64,000 nucleotides of DNA from assembly GCA_020072845.1 (NCBI GenBank), contig JAIQGF010000010.1:82407-146406 (forward strand), given 5' to 3'. The position numbers were made by a program, and so were the translations under genes. This stretch comes from Terriglobia bacterium. Lineage in GTDB: Bacteria > Acidobacteriota > Terriglobia > Terriglobales > Acidobacteriaceae. The notes under the pieces were generated by a model, which was not told where the DNA came from, did not search any database, and saw only the letters and a list, made by a program, of their open reading frames with translations. Shown in pieces: positions 1 through 8,895 of this stretch; position 1 is the stretch's first letter, and every line of letters starts with the position of its first letter.

Positions 1-2031
1 GGCGGGCGGATTAACCTGAAAATCGGGCAGGAAAAAACGGTGTACGCGCTCAGCGAGGCGAATTTCGCGCTCTCGCTGCCCTCGGAGAACCTGTGGCAGC
101 TTCGCTTGACGGCGCGTCCCATGCGGACCGACGCCAACCTCGGCGATACCGGCAGCGTCAGGATTTCCGGAAGCATCCAGCGTGGCTCGACCTTGGCCGA
201 TACGCCGCTCGACCTGCGGGTGGCGCTCGATGGCGCGCAACTGGGCCAGCTCACGACGCTGCTCTATGGCCGTGACCGCGGCTGGCGCGGAAGCGTGAAA
301 GTGTCGGCCACGCTGCGCGGCACGCCGGCCGCGTTGAACATCGCCGGCGACGCCGCGGTGGATGATTTTCGCCGTTATGACATCGCGACCAGCGGCTCGC
401 TGCGGCTGGCGGCGCACTGCACCGGAGCATTCAGCACCAGCACGCAGCGATTCACCGGCGTCGTCTGTCAGGCGCCGGTCGGTGGCGGGGCGGTGGTGGT
501 GCGCGGTACGGTGGATGGCATTCTGCCGGTGCGGGGGTATGCGTTGTCGGTGACCGCCAAGGACCTGCCGGCCGCGAGCGTGCTCGCCCTGTCCCGGCGC
601 ATGAAGAAAGACCTGCCCGACGACTTGCAGGCCAGCGGTTCGGTGAACACCGTGTTTGATCTGCAGCCGAATGCCTGGACGGGAAGCGGTACGACCTCGG
701 GCGTGCGCCTGAGCTCAAAGTTGATGAGCGCGCCGTTGGAGCTGGGCCGGGTTGAGTTGGTGCTGGGCGTTCCGCCACCGCCGCACGGCAGGCACAGTGC
801 GCCAAGTCTGCCGCAAATTCCCATGCTCCGCGTCAGCCAGTTTCCGCTGGATCTGGGCGGCGCCTCGCCGGCCAAGGTGCAGGCATGGATGAGCCACGAT
901 GCCTACAGCATCGATCTGCAGGGCGACACGCGCATCAACCGCGTGCTGGAACTGGCGCATGCCTTCGGGGTACGCGCGCCGCAAGCGGCCATTACCGGCC
1001 TGGCCACGACCGATCTCCACGTCGCCGGCAACTGGACGGGATTCGCTGCGCCGGTGGTGACCGGCGACCTGCACTTGCATTCGGTGACGGCGAAGATTCC
1101 CGGCATCGCAGCGCCATTGCAGATTACGACTGCGGCGCTGCATCTCGCGCCCGACGTGGCCGCGGTTTACGACCTGGCGGCCAGCTTCTCCGGCACGCAC
1201 CTGAGCTTCACCGGATCGATGCAGATGCCGAAAGATTGTCCGGCGAATCCCTGTCCCATCGCGTTCCAGTTGCGCGCCGACCGGTTGTCCACCGACGAGC
1301 TGAATTCCGTGATGAATCCGCGCGCGCTCAAGCGGCCGTGGTACGACATCCTGAGGGCGAGCCCGCAGCCATCCATGCTCCCGAAACTGAGCGCCGCCGG
1401 CACCGTCTCGGCAGCGCGCCTGGAGGTGAAGAGCCTGGCGGCAAAGCGCGCCAGCGGCAACGTCCGGCTCGAGGCCGGCGTGCTGACCGTCACCCACCTG
1501 CGGGCCGAGGTGCTTGGCGGTTCGGCCACGGGCGAGTTCCGCGGCGACTTCACCGGCGCGGAGCCGGCGTACACCATCAATGGCTCGCTGCAGCAGGCAT
1601 CCATGGCAGCCGTCGCGGCGCTCATGCGCGACGCCTGGGCGACCGGCAAGGCCAATGCGACCTACAGGATTACCGCCTCGGGGTGGGACGCGGCGCAGCT
1701 TCGCGTTTCGGCCAGCGGCTCCCTGCTGTTCGATTGGCGCGACGGCACCCTGGCGCATGTCGCACTGAATGGCTTGCCGGCGCCGCTGCAAGTCCGCCAG
1801 TTTCATGGCGAACTGGCCGTTGCCGCCGGCCAACTCACGTTTAAGCCAAGCAAAATGGAGACTCCCGGCGGCATCTATGTAGTGAGCGGAACCGCTTCTT
1901 TCGACCGGCAACTCGGCCTCAGGCTGATGCGCGGCAAGACGGAAGGCTTTGACATCACCGGCACCGTCGAAAACCCGCAGGTAACGCCCGCCGCGCTGCC
2001 GACCACGCAGGCGGCCGCGATCAAGCCATGA
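1..2031 (+). CDS. AsmA-like protein, C-terminal part (5' end outside window)
   Basis: The frame is open from base 1, so this is the last 676 codons of a larger protein; the GTG at 40 is internal. The product is a long chain of beta-strand-rich repeats with alternating polar and hydrophobic residues. It ends in a region (about the last 120 residues, with the words VVSGTASFDRQL and FDITGTVENPQV) typical of the C-terminal domain of AsmA/TamB-like proteins. Known members are anchored in the inner membrane, span the periplasm and are linked to lipid transport or outer-membrane assembly. The membrane anchor would be upstream and is not visible. The stop overlaps the start of the next gene (ATGA), so the two are probably co-translated. 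Family assignment is good; the exact role is unknown. Confidence 0.75.
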   Translation, partial: GGRINLKIGQEKTVYALSEANFALSLPSENLWQLRLTARPMRTDANLGDTGSVRISGSIQRGSTLADTPLDLRVALDGAQLGQLTTLLYGRDRGWRGSVKVSATLRGTPAALNIAGDAAVDDFRRYDIATSGSLRLAAHCTGAFSTSTQRFTGVVCQAPVGGGAVVVRGTVDGILPVRGYALSVTAKDLPAASVLALSRRMKKDLPDDLQASGSVNTVFDLQPNAWTGSGTTSGVRLSSKLMSAPLELGRVELVLGVPPPPHGRHSAPSLPQIPMLRVSQFPLDLGGASPAKVQAWMSHDAYSIDLQGDTRINRVLELAHAFGVRAPQAAITGLATTDLHVAGNWTGFAAPVVTGDLHLHSVTAKIPGIAAPLQITTAALHLAPDVAAVYDLAASFSGTHLSFTGSMQMPKDCPANPCPIAFQLRADRLSTDELNSVMNPRALKRPWYDILRASPQPSMLPKLSAAGTVSAARLEVKSLAAKRASGNVRLEAGVLTVTHLRAEVLGGSATGEFRGDFTGAEPAYTINGSLQQASMAAVAALMRDAWATGKANATYRITASGWDAAQLRVSASGSLLFDWRDGTLAHVALNGLPAPLQVRQFHGELAVAAGQLTFKPSKMETPGGIYVVSGTASFDRQLGLRLMRGKTEGFDITGTVENPQVTPAALPTTQAAAIKP

Positions 2032-2663
2032 GAATCGCAGATATCGCGCTGCCCACATCTGCCAAAACCGGGCAGATGTGGGGCACCATCGCTGTGTTGC
2101 TGATCACCTTCGCGAATGCGCAACAACGACCGCCGGCATCGTCGACGCAGGCGATGTACAACGCCGCGGCCGCCAGCGCCGAGGCCAAGTTCCGGCACAT
2201 CGAGGAGAATGCGCGCCGCAATCCGCCCGACCAGCGCCCGACTGTGCTCACCGAGCGCGAGATCAATGCCTATCTGGCGTCCGGCCGCGTGCAGCTTCCC
2301 ACCGGCGTACGCGCGGTGCGCTTCACCGGGCAAAACGGCGTGGCCAACACCACGGCGCGGGTGGATTTCGACGCCATCACAGCTCATTCGAGATCGTCGA
2401 ATCCCCTGCTGTCGCTGTTCAGCGGCATGCACGACGTGCACGCGGTGGCGCATGCTTCGGGCAGCGGACGCCAGGGACGCGTGCACATTGATTCCATTGA
2501 CATTGACGGCGTGAACGTCCCGCGCATGGCGTTGCAGTACTTCCTCGACCGCTACATCCGTCCCAAGCATCCCGAGGTCGGCATGGACAGCGTATTCGCG
2601 CTGCCGGAGCGGATCGATACCGCCACCATCGGCGATCACCAGCTCATCCTCACGCAAAAGTAG
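2028..2663 (+). CDS. Putative exported protein coupled to the AsmA-like gene
   Basis: A 211-residue protein whose start overlaps the preceding stop by 4 bases, indicating translational coupling. Residues 17-32 (MWGTIAVLLITFANAQ) look like a signal peptide, so an internal ATG at 2076 could be the true start. The mature part has no motif I recognise for certain. It contains a stretch starting TEREINAYLASG followed by beta-rich segments, which faintly resembles lipid-binding domains found next to AsmA-like proteins. The pairing suggests a shared envelope role, but this is inference. No catalytic motif is visible. Confidence 0.6.
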   Translation: MRIADIALPTSAKTGQMWGTIAVLLITFANAQQRPPASSTQAMYNAAAASAEAKFRHIEENARRNPPDQRPTVLTEREINAYLASGRVQLPTGVRAVRFTGQNGVANTTARVDFDAITAHSRSSNPLLSLFSGMHDVHAVAHASGSGRQGRVHIDSIDIDGVNVPRMALQYFLDRYIRPKHPEVGMDSVFALPERIDTATIGDHQLILTQK

Positions 2664-2737
2664 CCCTCGGAGGCCGGTCGCGTTTACACTCTCTGGATTA
2701 GCCTGCGGCTTTCATGCGCTAAGGACATCCAATCGCT

Positions 2738-3559
2738 ATGCAGCGTTTCGAGTACCGCAACCTGATGCCTGCGCCCGACGCCGAGAAAGCGTACCTCGGC
2801 TGGATCGAGCACCTGCACCGTGAATTCGCCGACCGCGACGTTGAGCGCCGCAGCGTGATCGTGCGCGACACGCTGCACGAGATTTACACCGGGCGGCAGT
2901 ATGAAGCGCCGGATCCGGAGAAGCACTCGCCTGTGCAGTTGGCGCAATTGCACTCCTTTGACCCCCGGAATGCCACGCTCGAGCCCGAATACTACGGCGA
3001 CCTGGACGCCGCCAAATATAACGAGCGCAAGCCGCTGATCTGGTTGTGGATGATGTTCGACCGCTCGCCGCTGGGGCTGAACCACTGGCTCGGCTTCCGC
3101 ATGCGGTACATGATTGCCTCGCATGTGCTCAAGCACCTGGGCAAGAACGTCAAGATTTTCCACGGGGTGGAGATCTCGTTCGGGTACAACCTGACCATCG
3201 AGGACAACTGCGTCATCCACAAGTACGTGCTGCTGGACGACCGGGGAGAAATCATCATTCACGAGGGCTCGTCGGTGTCCGATTACGCCAACATTTATTC
3301 CCACTCGCACGACCTCAATGACGCCATGCTGGTGAGCAACGTCACCACCGAGATCGGCCCCAAGGCGCGCATCACCTATCACGCGACCGTGCTGAGCGGA
3401 GTGATAATCGGCGAGCACGGCATGGTGGGCTCGATGGCGGTGGTACCGAAGACCGTGGAGCCTTACCACATCGTGGTGGGCATTCCGGCCAAGACGGTGA
3501 AGGTGAAGACGATTGCGCCGGCGGAATTGCAGGGAGCGGAGAGGAAGTCGGGAACGTAG
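2738..3559 (+). CDS. Hexapeptide-repeat acyltransferase (left-handed beta-helix)
   Basis: A 273-residue protein. The N-terminal 110 residues are helical and charged. From about residue 130 to 260 there are short hexapeptide-like turns ([IV]-G-x-x motifs such as IGPKA, VIIGEHG, MVGSMAVV). They end in a PYHIVVGIPAKTVK segment, which is the usual closing of maltose/galactoside-type O-acetyltransferases. The probable function is CoA-dependent acyl transfer to a sugar or similar acceptor; the substrate is not predictable. A purine-rich AAGGAC lies 11 bases before the ATG. It stands alone between the AsmA pair and a repeat block. Confidence 0.75.
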   Translation: MQRFEYRNLMPAPDAEKAYLGWIEHLHREFADRDVERRSVIVRDTLHEIYTGRQYEAPDPEKHSPVQLAQLHSFDPRNATLEPEYYGDLDAAKYNERKPLIWLWMMFDRSPLGLNHWLGFRMRYMIASHVLKHLGKNVKIFHGVEISFGYNLTIEDNCVIHKYVLLDDRGEIIIHEGSSVSDYANIYSHSHDLNDAMLVSNVTTEIGPKARITYHATVLSGVIIGEHGMVGSMAVVPKTVEPYHIVVGIPAKTVKVKTIAPAELQGAERKSGT

Positions 3560-3735
3560 TCTTCAGTCTTCAGTCGTCAGGCTCCAGGCTTTATGCCCTG
3601 ACGACTGACGACTGAAGACTGACGACTGAAGACTGACGACTGAAGACTGACGACTGACGACTGAGGACTGACGACTGAGGACTGACGACTGAAGACTGTC
3701 GACTGAAGACTCTTCGACGACTGAAGATTCTTCCA
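3560..3735. repeat. Short tandem/inverted repeat block, unit about GACGACTGA(A/G)
   Basis: The gap after the acyltransferase gene begins with CTTCAGTCTTCAGTCGTCAG, then a 16-base spacer, then about 130 bases of the reverse-complement unit repeated many times (CTGACGACTGAAGA and close variants). A long hairpin with several registers could form. It belongs to the same architectural class as the other hairpin repeats in this window but uses its own unit. There is no coding potential and no CRISPR-like unique spacers. Confidence 0.85.
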
Positions 3736-3762
3736 GCGTGTTACCATCAACGCAGTATCCGC

Positions 3763-4401
3763 ATGAATCGTTCGCACCTAGAAATCCTGTATCAGATCAT
3801 TGCGTTTGTGTTCGCAATCTGCGTGCACGAATCGGCGCACGCCTGGACGGCCAACCGGTGCGGCGATCCGACCGCGCGCATGCTGGGACGAATCTCGCTG
3901 AACCCGATCAAGCACGTGGACCCCATCGGCACGGTGCTGGTGCCACTGCTGGGGATGCTTTCTGGAATCGGCTTCATCGGCTGGGCCAAACCGACGCCGG
4001 TGGACCCGCACAACCTGCGCCACCCCGTACGCGACGACATTCTCGTTTCGGTGGCCGGCCCGGCCAGCAACATCCTGCTGGGAATCCTTGCGGTGGTGGG
4101 ATTGTTCGTGGTGTCGCGAGTGCCGGGCCAGGGGCCGACCTCGATCGGGCAGCCGATCGCGTTGCTGTGCTGGGCGTTTCTGCAGGTCAACATCCTGCTG
4201 GCGGCGTTCAACCTGATTCCCATTCCGCCTCTGGACGGCAGCCACGTCGTCCGACACATGCTGCCCGAGGCGGGCAGGCGCGTGTACGACATGATCGGGT
4301 ATGTCGGCATCCTGCTGCTATTTTTTGCCGGCGGGCCCCTGATCCGCGCTTTTGAGTATCCCTTCGTCAAGTTCTTCGGTTATCTTCTCTCGGGAATCTG
4401 A
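3763..4401 (+). CDS. Site-2-type membrane zinc metalloprotease (M50 family)
   Basis: A 212-residue integral membrane protein of the short M50 class. The zinc motif HESAH is at residues 22-26 inside the first membrane segment. The second signature, NLIPIPPLDG, is at 150-159, with D158 as the expected third zinc ligand. About four to five hydrophobic segments are visible. M50 enzymes cut transmembrane substrates; the short group without a PDZ domain is widespread, with mostly unknown substrates. The ATG at 3763 has no strong ribosome site. The last base of its stop codon is the first base of the trpS start, so the genes are coupled. The neighbourhood M50-trpS-scpA-scpB-rluB is a familiar bacterial gene order. 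Confidence 0.85.
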   Translation: MNRSHLEILYQIIAFVFAICVHESAHAWTANRCGDPTARMLGRISLNPIKHVDPIGTVLVPLLGMLSGIGFIGWAKPTPVDPHNLRHPVRDDILVSVAGPASNILLGILAVVGLFVVSRVPGQGPTSIGQPIALLCWAFLQVNILLAAFNLIPIPPLDGSHVVRHMLPEAGRRVYDMIGYVGILLLFFAGGPLIRAFEYPFVKFFGYLLSGI

Positions 4402-5453
4402 TGCCCCACCGCACCCCCCAAAAACCGCGGGTCCTGAGCGGCATGCGCTCCACCGGCAAGCTCCACCTGGGAAACTTCGTGGGCGCGCTGGATAACTGGG
4501 TCAAGCTGCAGGACCGCTACGATTGCTTCTTTTTTGTCGCCGATTGGCACGCGCTGACCACCGACTACGCCGACACCTCCCACATCAAAGAAAACTCGAT
4601 GGAGGTGCTGCTGGACTGGCTGGCCGCCGGGCTCGATCCCGAGCGCTGCACCCTGTTCATCCAGTCGCACGTTCCGCAGCACGCGGAATTGCACCTGCTG
4701 CTGTCCATGATCACGCCGCTGGGCTGGCTGGAACGCGTGCCCACGTACAAGGAACAGCGCGAGAACATCAAGGAGAAGGACCTGGGGACCTACGGGTTTC
4801 TCGGCTACCCGGTGCTGCAGTCGGCCGACATCCTGATCTACAAGGCGGATTACGTTCCGGTCGGCGAGGACCAGGTGCCGCACGTGGAGTTGACCAGGGA
4901 GATCGCGCGGCGCTTCAACATGTTTTATAGCGGCAAGCGGGCGTACGTCTTCCCGGAGCCGCAGCCGCTGTTGACGCCGACGCCAAAACTGCCGGGCACC
5001 GACGGGCGCAAGATGTCGAAGTCGTATGGCAATGCGATCATGCTCACCGACCCGGAAGTCGAAGTGAGGGCGAAACTGAAGACCATGGTCACCGATCCGG
5101 CGCGGGTGCGGCGCAGCGATCCGGGCAATCCTGATGTGTGTCCGGTCGGCGACCTGCACAAGATCTTCAGCGATCAGGAGACGCTGGCGAAGGTGAACGC
5201 GGGGTGCCGCAGCGCCGGGATCGGATGCATCGAGTGCAAAACGTGGGCGGCGAATGCGCTGGTCAGCGTGCTCACGCCGATGCAGGAGCGGCGTCGCAAG
5301 TACGAGGAGAACCCGAAGCTGGCCTGGGACGTGATCGAAGCCGGGGGCGCAAAGGCGCGCAAGATCTGTGACGCAACCATGAACCTGGTGCGGCAATCGA
5401 TGGGGTTGACGAGGGAGTTTGAGACGCCGCCAAAGACTGCGGAAGTGAAATAG
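4401..5453 (+). CDS. trpS: Tryptophan--tRNA ligase, with [4Fe-4S]-type cysteine set
   Basis: A 350-residue class I aminoacyl-tRNA synthetase that charges tRNA-Trp. The HIGH-like motif is HLGN at 22-25 (after RSTGKL), GEDQ is at 155-158 and KMSKS at 204-208. In the C-terminal half, cysteines at 247, 269, 276 and 279 follow C-x21-C-x6-C-x2-C. This is nearly the C-x22-C-x6-C-x2-C arrangement that binds a [4Fe-4S] cluster in Thermotoga maritima TrpRS. It starts on the last base of the M50 stop. Identification is secure; cluster binding is inferred from the cysteine spacing. Confidence 0.95.
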   Translation: MPHRTPQKPRVLSGMRSTGKLHLGNFVGALDNWVKLQDRYDCFFFVADWHALTTDYADTSHIKENSMEVLLDWLAAGLDPERCTLFIQSHVPQHAELHLLLSMITPLGWLERVPTYKEQRENIKEKDLGTYGFLGYPVLQSADILIYKADYVPVGEDQVPHVELTREIARRFNMFYSGKRAYVFPEPQPLLTPTPKLPGTDGRKMSKSYGNAIMLTDPEVEVRAKLKTMVTDPARVRRSDPGNPDVCPVGDLHKIFSDQETLAKVNAGCRSAGIGCIECKTWAANALVSVLTPMQERRRKYEENPKLAWDVIEAGGAKARKICDATMNLVRQSMGLTREFETPPKTAEVK

Positions 5454-5462
5454 GGAGCTGTT

Positions 5463-5579
5463 AACCACAGAGGACACTGAGGAACGCGGAGGAAATGAGG
5501 GTTCAAGCGCCGGTTATCTACCCTCTCCTTCGTCAATTTCTTCTTTTCTCCTCCGTGTTCCTCAGTGTCCTCTGTGGTT
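5463..5579. repeat. Long inverted repeat of the CCACAGAGG type
   Basis: Two 31-base arms, 5463-5493 and 5549-5579, are reverse complements with a single mismatch; the left one begins AACCACAGAGGACACTGAGG. A 55-base loop separates them. This CCACAGAGG/ACACAGAGG word family recurs at 30123-30228. The right arm ends 10 bases before the scpA ATG, so the element sits where the scpA translation signal or a trpS terminator would be. Confidence 0.9.
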
Positions 5580-5589
5580 GAGAAAGCAG

Positions 5590-6408
5590 ATGCCGGATTT
5601 GCCACAACCCGTTAAGCAACAGAAGGACACCGAGTTCCCGTTCGCGGTGTCGGTGGCGGAGGTGTATAACGGGCCGCTTGACTTGCTGCTCGACCTGATC
5701 CGCAAGCAGGACATTGACATCTACGACATTCCGATCGCGCAGATCACGGCGCAGTACCTGGCCTACGTGGAGCGGATCAAGGAATTCGACGTGAACGTGG
5801 CCGCCGAGTTCATTTACATGGCGTCGGTGCTCATCCAAATCAAGTCGCGCATGCTGCTGCCGCGGGACCCCTCGTTGCCGGAAGACCAGCAGGAAGACCC
5901 GCGCATGGAGCTGGTGAACCGGCTGCTGGAGCACGAGCGATTCAAGACGGCGGCGCAGATGCTGCTGCAGAAGTCGCAGATTGAGGACGCGGTGTGGTCG
6001 AACCCGGCGCTCAAGGACTTTAGAGATGATGCCGGCGCCGAGCCGGAACTGGCCGCCGATGTGGTGGACCTGGTGCGCGTGTTTCAGCAGATCGTGGAGC
6101 GCGCGAAAACGCGGCCGGTGATTGACGTGGACGAGGACCGGGTCACGGTGGCACAAATGATCGATTTTTTCCGGCGCAGGTTGTCGCTGGAAGAGCGCCC
6201 GCTGCGGCTGAAACAGTTGCTGGGCACGCTGAAATCGCGGCCGGCGCTGATCAGCGCGTTTCTTGCGCTGCTGGAAATGGTGCGGCTGCAGGCGGTGCTG
6301 CTGCGCCAGGACAAAGTTTTCTCCGACATCATCCTGAAGAAAAATACAATGTTCGATACGGTGTTTGGCGAGGGCGGCGAGCACGCGGTGCGGGATGACT
6401 GGAAGTGA
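5590..6408 (+). CDS. scpA: Segregation and condensation protein A
   Basis: A 272-residue kleisin subunit of the bacterial SMC condensin complex. The N-terminal signature (VYNGPLDLLLDLIRKQDIDIYDIPI) is unmistakable, followed by the acidic middle and the winged-helix C-terminus. I chose ATG 5590; a TTG at 5578 lies in the repeat arm and would add four residues. The ribosome site is weak (GAGAAAG just before the start) and comes partly from the repeat. It is followed by scpB 98 bases downstream, the usual partner. It acts in the cytoplasm on chromosome organisation. Confidence 0.93.
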   Translation: MPDLPQPVKQQKDTEFPFAVSVAEVYNGPLDLLLDLIRKQDIDIYDIPIAQITAQYLAYVERIKEFDVNVAAEFIYMASVLIQIKSRMLLPRDPSLPEDQQEDPRMELVNRLLEHERFKTAAQMLLQKSQIEDAVWSNPALKDFRDDAGAEPELAADVVDLVRVFQQIVERAKTRPVIDVDEDRVTVAQMIDFFRRRLSLEERPLRLKQLLGTLKSRPALISAFLALLEMVRLQAVLLRQDKVFSDIILKKNTMFDTVFGEGGEHAVRDDWK

Positions 6409-6412
6409 AGGT

Positions 6413-6493
6413 CGTCGGTTCTCGGTTGTCGGTTCTCGGTTCTGCATCGTGTCGGCTGCGGTTACCGAAAACCGATAACCGAAAACCGAAAAC
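6413..6493. repeat. Hairpin repeat, unit GGTT(C/T)TCGGT / ACCGA(T/A)AACCG
   Basis: The left arm (6413-6442) is a run of GGTTCTCGGTTGTCGGT-type units. The right arm (about 6460-6493) carries the complementary ACCGAAAACCGATAACCG units, with a roughly 18-base loop between. The same unit type returns at 18410-18487, 33225-33332 and 41969-42043. It lies between scpA and scpB and leaves 13 bases before the scpB start. Confidence 0.9.
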
Positions 6494-6506
6494 CCGCTGA
6501 TTGCTA

Positions 6507-7253
6507 ATGGCTATTAAAGGACAAATCGAAGCCATCATCTACGCCGCCGAAGAGCCGGTGACGCTGGAGCAGATCGCGCTCGTGCTCAAGGACTCCGTCG
6601 TCGCGGAGCATCTCCTGGCTGACGCCGGGCTGGAGGGCGCCGCGCTGGACGCCGAGGTCAAGAAGCGGGTGCGCGCGGCGATTGAGGAGCTGACCGCCGA
6701 GTACGCGAATTCGGATCGCGGCATGGAAGTGCGCCAGGTGGCCGGCGGATATCGCATGGGCACCAAGCCCGAGCATCACGACGTGGTGCGGCATTTCGCC
6801 AAGAACCTGAAGCCGCCGGTGCGGTTGTCGATGCCGGCGCTGGAAACACTGGCGGTGATTGCCTACAAGCAGCCGGTGACGGCGCCGGAAATTTCCGAGA
6901 TCCGCGGCGTGGATTCCAGCGGGGTGCTGGCCACGCTGCTCGACCGCAAGCTGATCACGACCGCAGGTCGCAAGCCGGTGATCGGGCGGCCGATCTTGTA
7001 CAAGACGAGCAAAGATTTTCTGCTGCGCTTCGGATTGAAGGACGTGACCGAGCTTCCCAGCCTGGAAGAATTCGAAAAGCTGGGGAGCGACCAGGCTGAC
7101 CTCTTCCAGCCGCCAACTCCTGTTGCGGGCGAGGCGCGGATTGCGGATGCGCGCAGCCCGGAGGAAGACGTCGCCGCGGAAGTGCACGCCCCGTCGTCGG
7201 AAGCATCGCCGCAACCCTCCGCAGCGCCGGCCGCACCCGAAGTCGAATCCTGA
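6507..7253 (+). CDS. scpB: Segregation and condensation protein B
   Basis: A 248-residue protein with two winged-helix domains that binds the ScpA kleisin. Diagnostic words are LSMPALETLAVIAYKQPVTA, EISEIRG and GRPILYKTSKDFLLRFGL in the second domain. The C-terminal 55 residues are an acidic, Ala/Pro-rich tail, commonly present in this family. ATG 6507 was chosen over the in-frame TTG at 6501. It is transcribed with scpA; a PilZ-SpoIIE gene then interrupts the common scpB-rluB pairing. Confidence 0.93.
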   Translation: MAIKGQIEAIIYAAEEPVTLEQIALVLKDSVVAEHLLADAGLEGAALDAEVKKRVRAAIEELTAEYANSDRGMEVRQVAGGYRMGTKPEHHDVVRHFAKNLKPPVRLSMPALETLAVIAYKQPVTAPEISEIRGVDSSGVLATLLDRKLITTAGRKPVIGRPILYKTSKDFLLRFGLKDVTELPSLEEFEKLGSDQADLFQPPTPVAGEARIADARSPEEDVAAEVHAPSSEASPQPSAAPAAPEVES

Positions 7254-7475
7254 CGTAATTTGAGCCCCCTTCCGCGGTGCCTACTTTGGAACCAGGCCCA
7301 ATATGGTTGCACGGCTTTTCATTGGGCGCGGTTCATCGCCCACCTTTCATCCAATGCGTGGTACCTCTCGTATTGCAGTACAACCTTCGCTCACTGCGTA
7401 CGCGAAAAATGTCCAACTGGACGGGCTCCAGGGACCGCCGCTATTCCTGTGTCGGAGCCATTCTGTGGAGCTGTT

Positions 7476-8720
7476 ATGAATTTGGATGGGACCGGCTGCG
7501 ACACGGGGCGGCAGGCGTCCGACGAGTTCGGGTGGTACATAATCGAGAGGCCCCGCTCGGGCTTATCTCCTCTCACGCACCGCGCAACGCGGTTTGGCCC
7601 ATTCACGACTGAGGATGAGTGCGGCGCTTTTCTCGACAGCGTGAAACAAATACGCAGGTTCAGTAACTCCATTTTCGAGCTGCGCAAGAGACGGGAGCGT
7701 CCTTACAAGCGACACAAAGTTGAATACCCGGTACGCCTATGCCAGTTGGGTACGGATCGCACTTTGCAGCTTGCCCGTTCTATCGATGTGTCAGTCTCGG
7801 GCGTACACCTTGGCAGCCTTAATGCAAAGCTGAATCTAGGGGAGGTCTTTAGCCTTCATTGTGCCGACCGGAAAGCGCCCTTTCAGGTAGTCTGGGTTGG
7901 TTCGGGAATAATAGAAGACGAGGCCGGTTTGGAGTGCTTGGCTCCAGAGGTCAACGTCTGGAAACTGGACTTATCTGAACTAACTGAAGATGAACGGCTT
8001 CGGCGGGAAGTCGACCGCGCTCGTAGCGTGCAGAGGAGGCTTTTTCCCCAGGAGATGCCTTCACTGCGGACTCTCGACTACTGCGGACACTGTACTCAGG
8101 CAAGAACCGTGGGAGGGGATTACTACGATTTTGTGCCGATGGCGCCAGGAGAAGTCGGGTTCGTGCTGGCGGACGTATGCGGTAAGGGGATCGCGGCCGC
8201 GCTGCTGATGGCCAATCTGCATGGGAGTCTGCAAGCGCAGTGTGCTCTCGGCTCCAGGGACCTTCCCCGACTGCTCGCTTCGGTAAACTGCCACTTGCAC
8301 AAGCACACGGAGATCGAACGTTACGTCACCGTTTTCTTCGGTTGCTACAGCGACCACACGCGAACACTGCGTTACGTCAATTGTGGACATAATGCGCCTC
8401 TGCTGTTGCGCCGTGAAGGAGCCCTGGAGCGGCTGGACGCGACCGCGACGGTGCTGGGTTTGTTCCGCGAGTGGGAAGGCTCGGTCGTCGAAACGCAGAT
8501 CGAACCGGGGGATATTCTGAGTATGTACACGGACGGAATTATCGAGGCGAGAGGCAAGAATGGAGAGGAGTTTGGCGAAGCCCGGCTCCTCAGCGCTCTG
8601 CGCCAGAACCGGAATCTGGAGGCTGCGTCCCTCTTGGGGAAGGTGGAACAAATTGTGGAAGAGTTTCGGTCAGGCGAGCGGCACGACGATCTAACTATGA
8701 TCATTGCCCGCTCCCGGTAA
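7476..8720 (+). CDS. PilZ domain - PP2C (SpoIIE-type) serine phosphatase
   Basis: A 414-residue protein with three parts. The N-terminal about 70 residues are unclassified. A PilZ domain follows, with RPYKR at 75-79 and DVSVSG at 104-109, the two conserved c-di-GMP-binding motifs (RxxxR and D/NxSxxG). From about 175 there is a SpoIIE/RsbU-type phosphatase, with GGDYYDF 213-219, ADVCGKG 232-238, NCGHNAP, MYTDGIIE and a C-terminal HDDLTMI holding metal-binding acids. It is likely a cytoplasmic phosphatase controlled by c-di-GMP, perhaps acting on an anti-sigma-factor antagonist; no such partner is nearby. The frame extends upstream to 7260, but ATG 7476, preceded by TGGAG, fits the domain and is chosen. 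The gene and its 222-base upstream gap look less GC-rich than their neighbours and split scpB from rluB, suggesting insertion. Confidence 0.85.
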   Translation: MNLDGTGCDTGRQASDEFGWYIIERPRSGLSPLTHRATRFGPFTTEDECGAFLDSVKQIRRFSNSIFELRKRRERPYKRHKVEYPVRLCQLGTDRTLQLARSIDVSVSGVHLGSLNAKLNLGEVFSLHCADRKAPFQVVWVGSGIIEDEAGLECLAPEVNVWKLDLSELTEDERLRREVDRARSVQRRLFPQEMPSLRTLDYCGHCTQARTVGGDYYDFVPMAPGEVGFVLADVCGKGIAAALLMANLHGSLQAQCALGSRDLPRLLASVNCHLHKHTEIERYVTVFFGCYSDHTRTLRYVNCGHNAPLLLRREGALERLDATATVLGLFREWEGSVVETQIEPGDILSMYTDGIIEARGKNGEEFGEARLLSALRQNRNLEAASLLGKVEQIVEEFRSGERHDDLTMIIARSR

Positions 8721-8895
8721 GCGCCTGGCCGACAAATCCCGACTGCTGCGATTCAACCGATAACCGAGAACCATCTGCTGTGCCGTCGGCCGGTTTTTTG
8801 CCCTCGACCAACGACCATCGACTTTCTTGCCGTCGACTCCCCAGCACCGAAGCTTTTGCTGGACGCCTGCCAGGAAAACTCATCTAATCATCAGC

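Noticed and set aside
715..2058. Long minus-strand open frame opposite the AsmA-like gene
   Set aside because: It is a high-GC shadow frame; its product is Arg/Gly/His-rich without any motif, whereas the plus strand gives a coherent beta-rich protein.
3560..3735. Possible CRISPR array
   Set aside because: Units are 7-14 bases, directly adjacent and in both orientations, with no unique spacers of constant length and no cas genes.
4402..4440. T-box or trp leader controlling trpS
   Set aside because: trpS overlaps the M50 stop codon by one base, leaving no leader in which such an element could fold.
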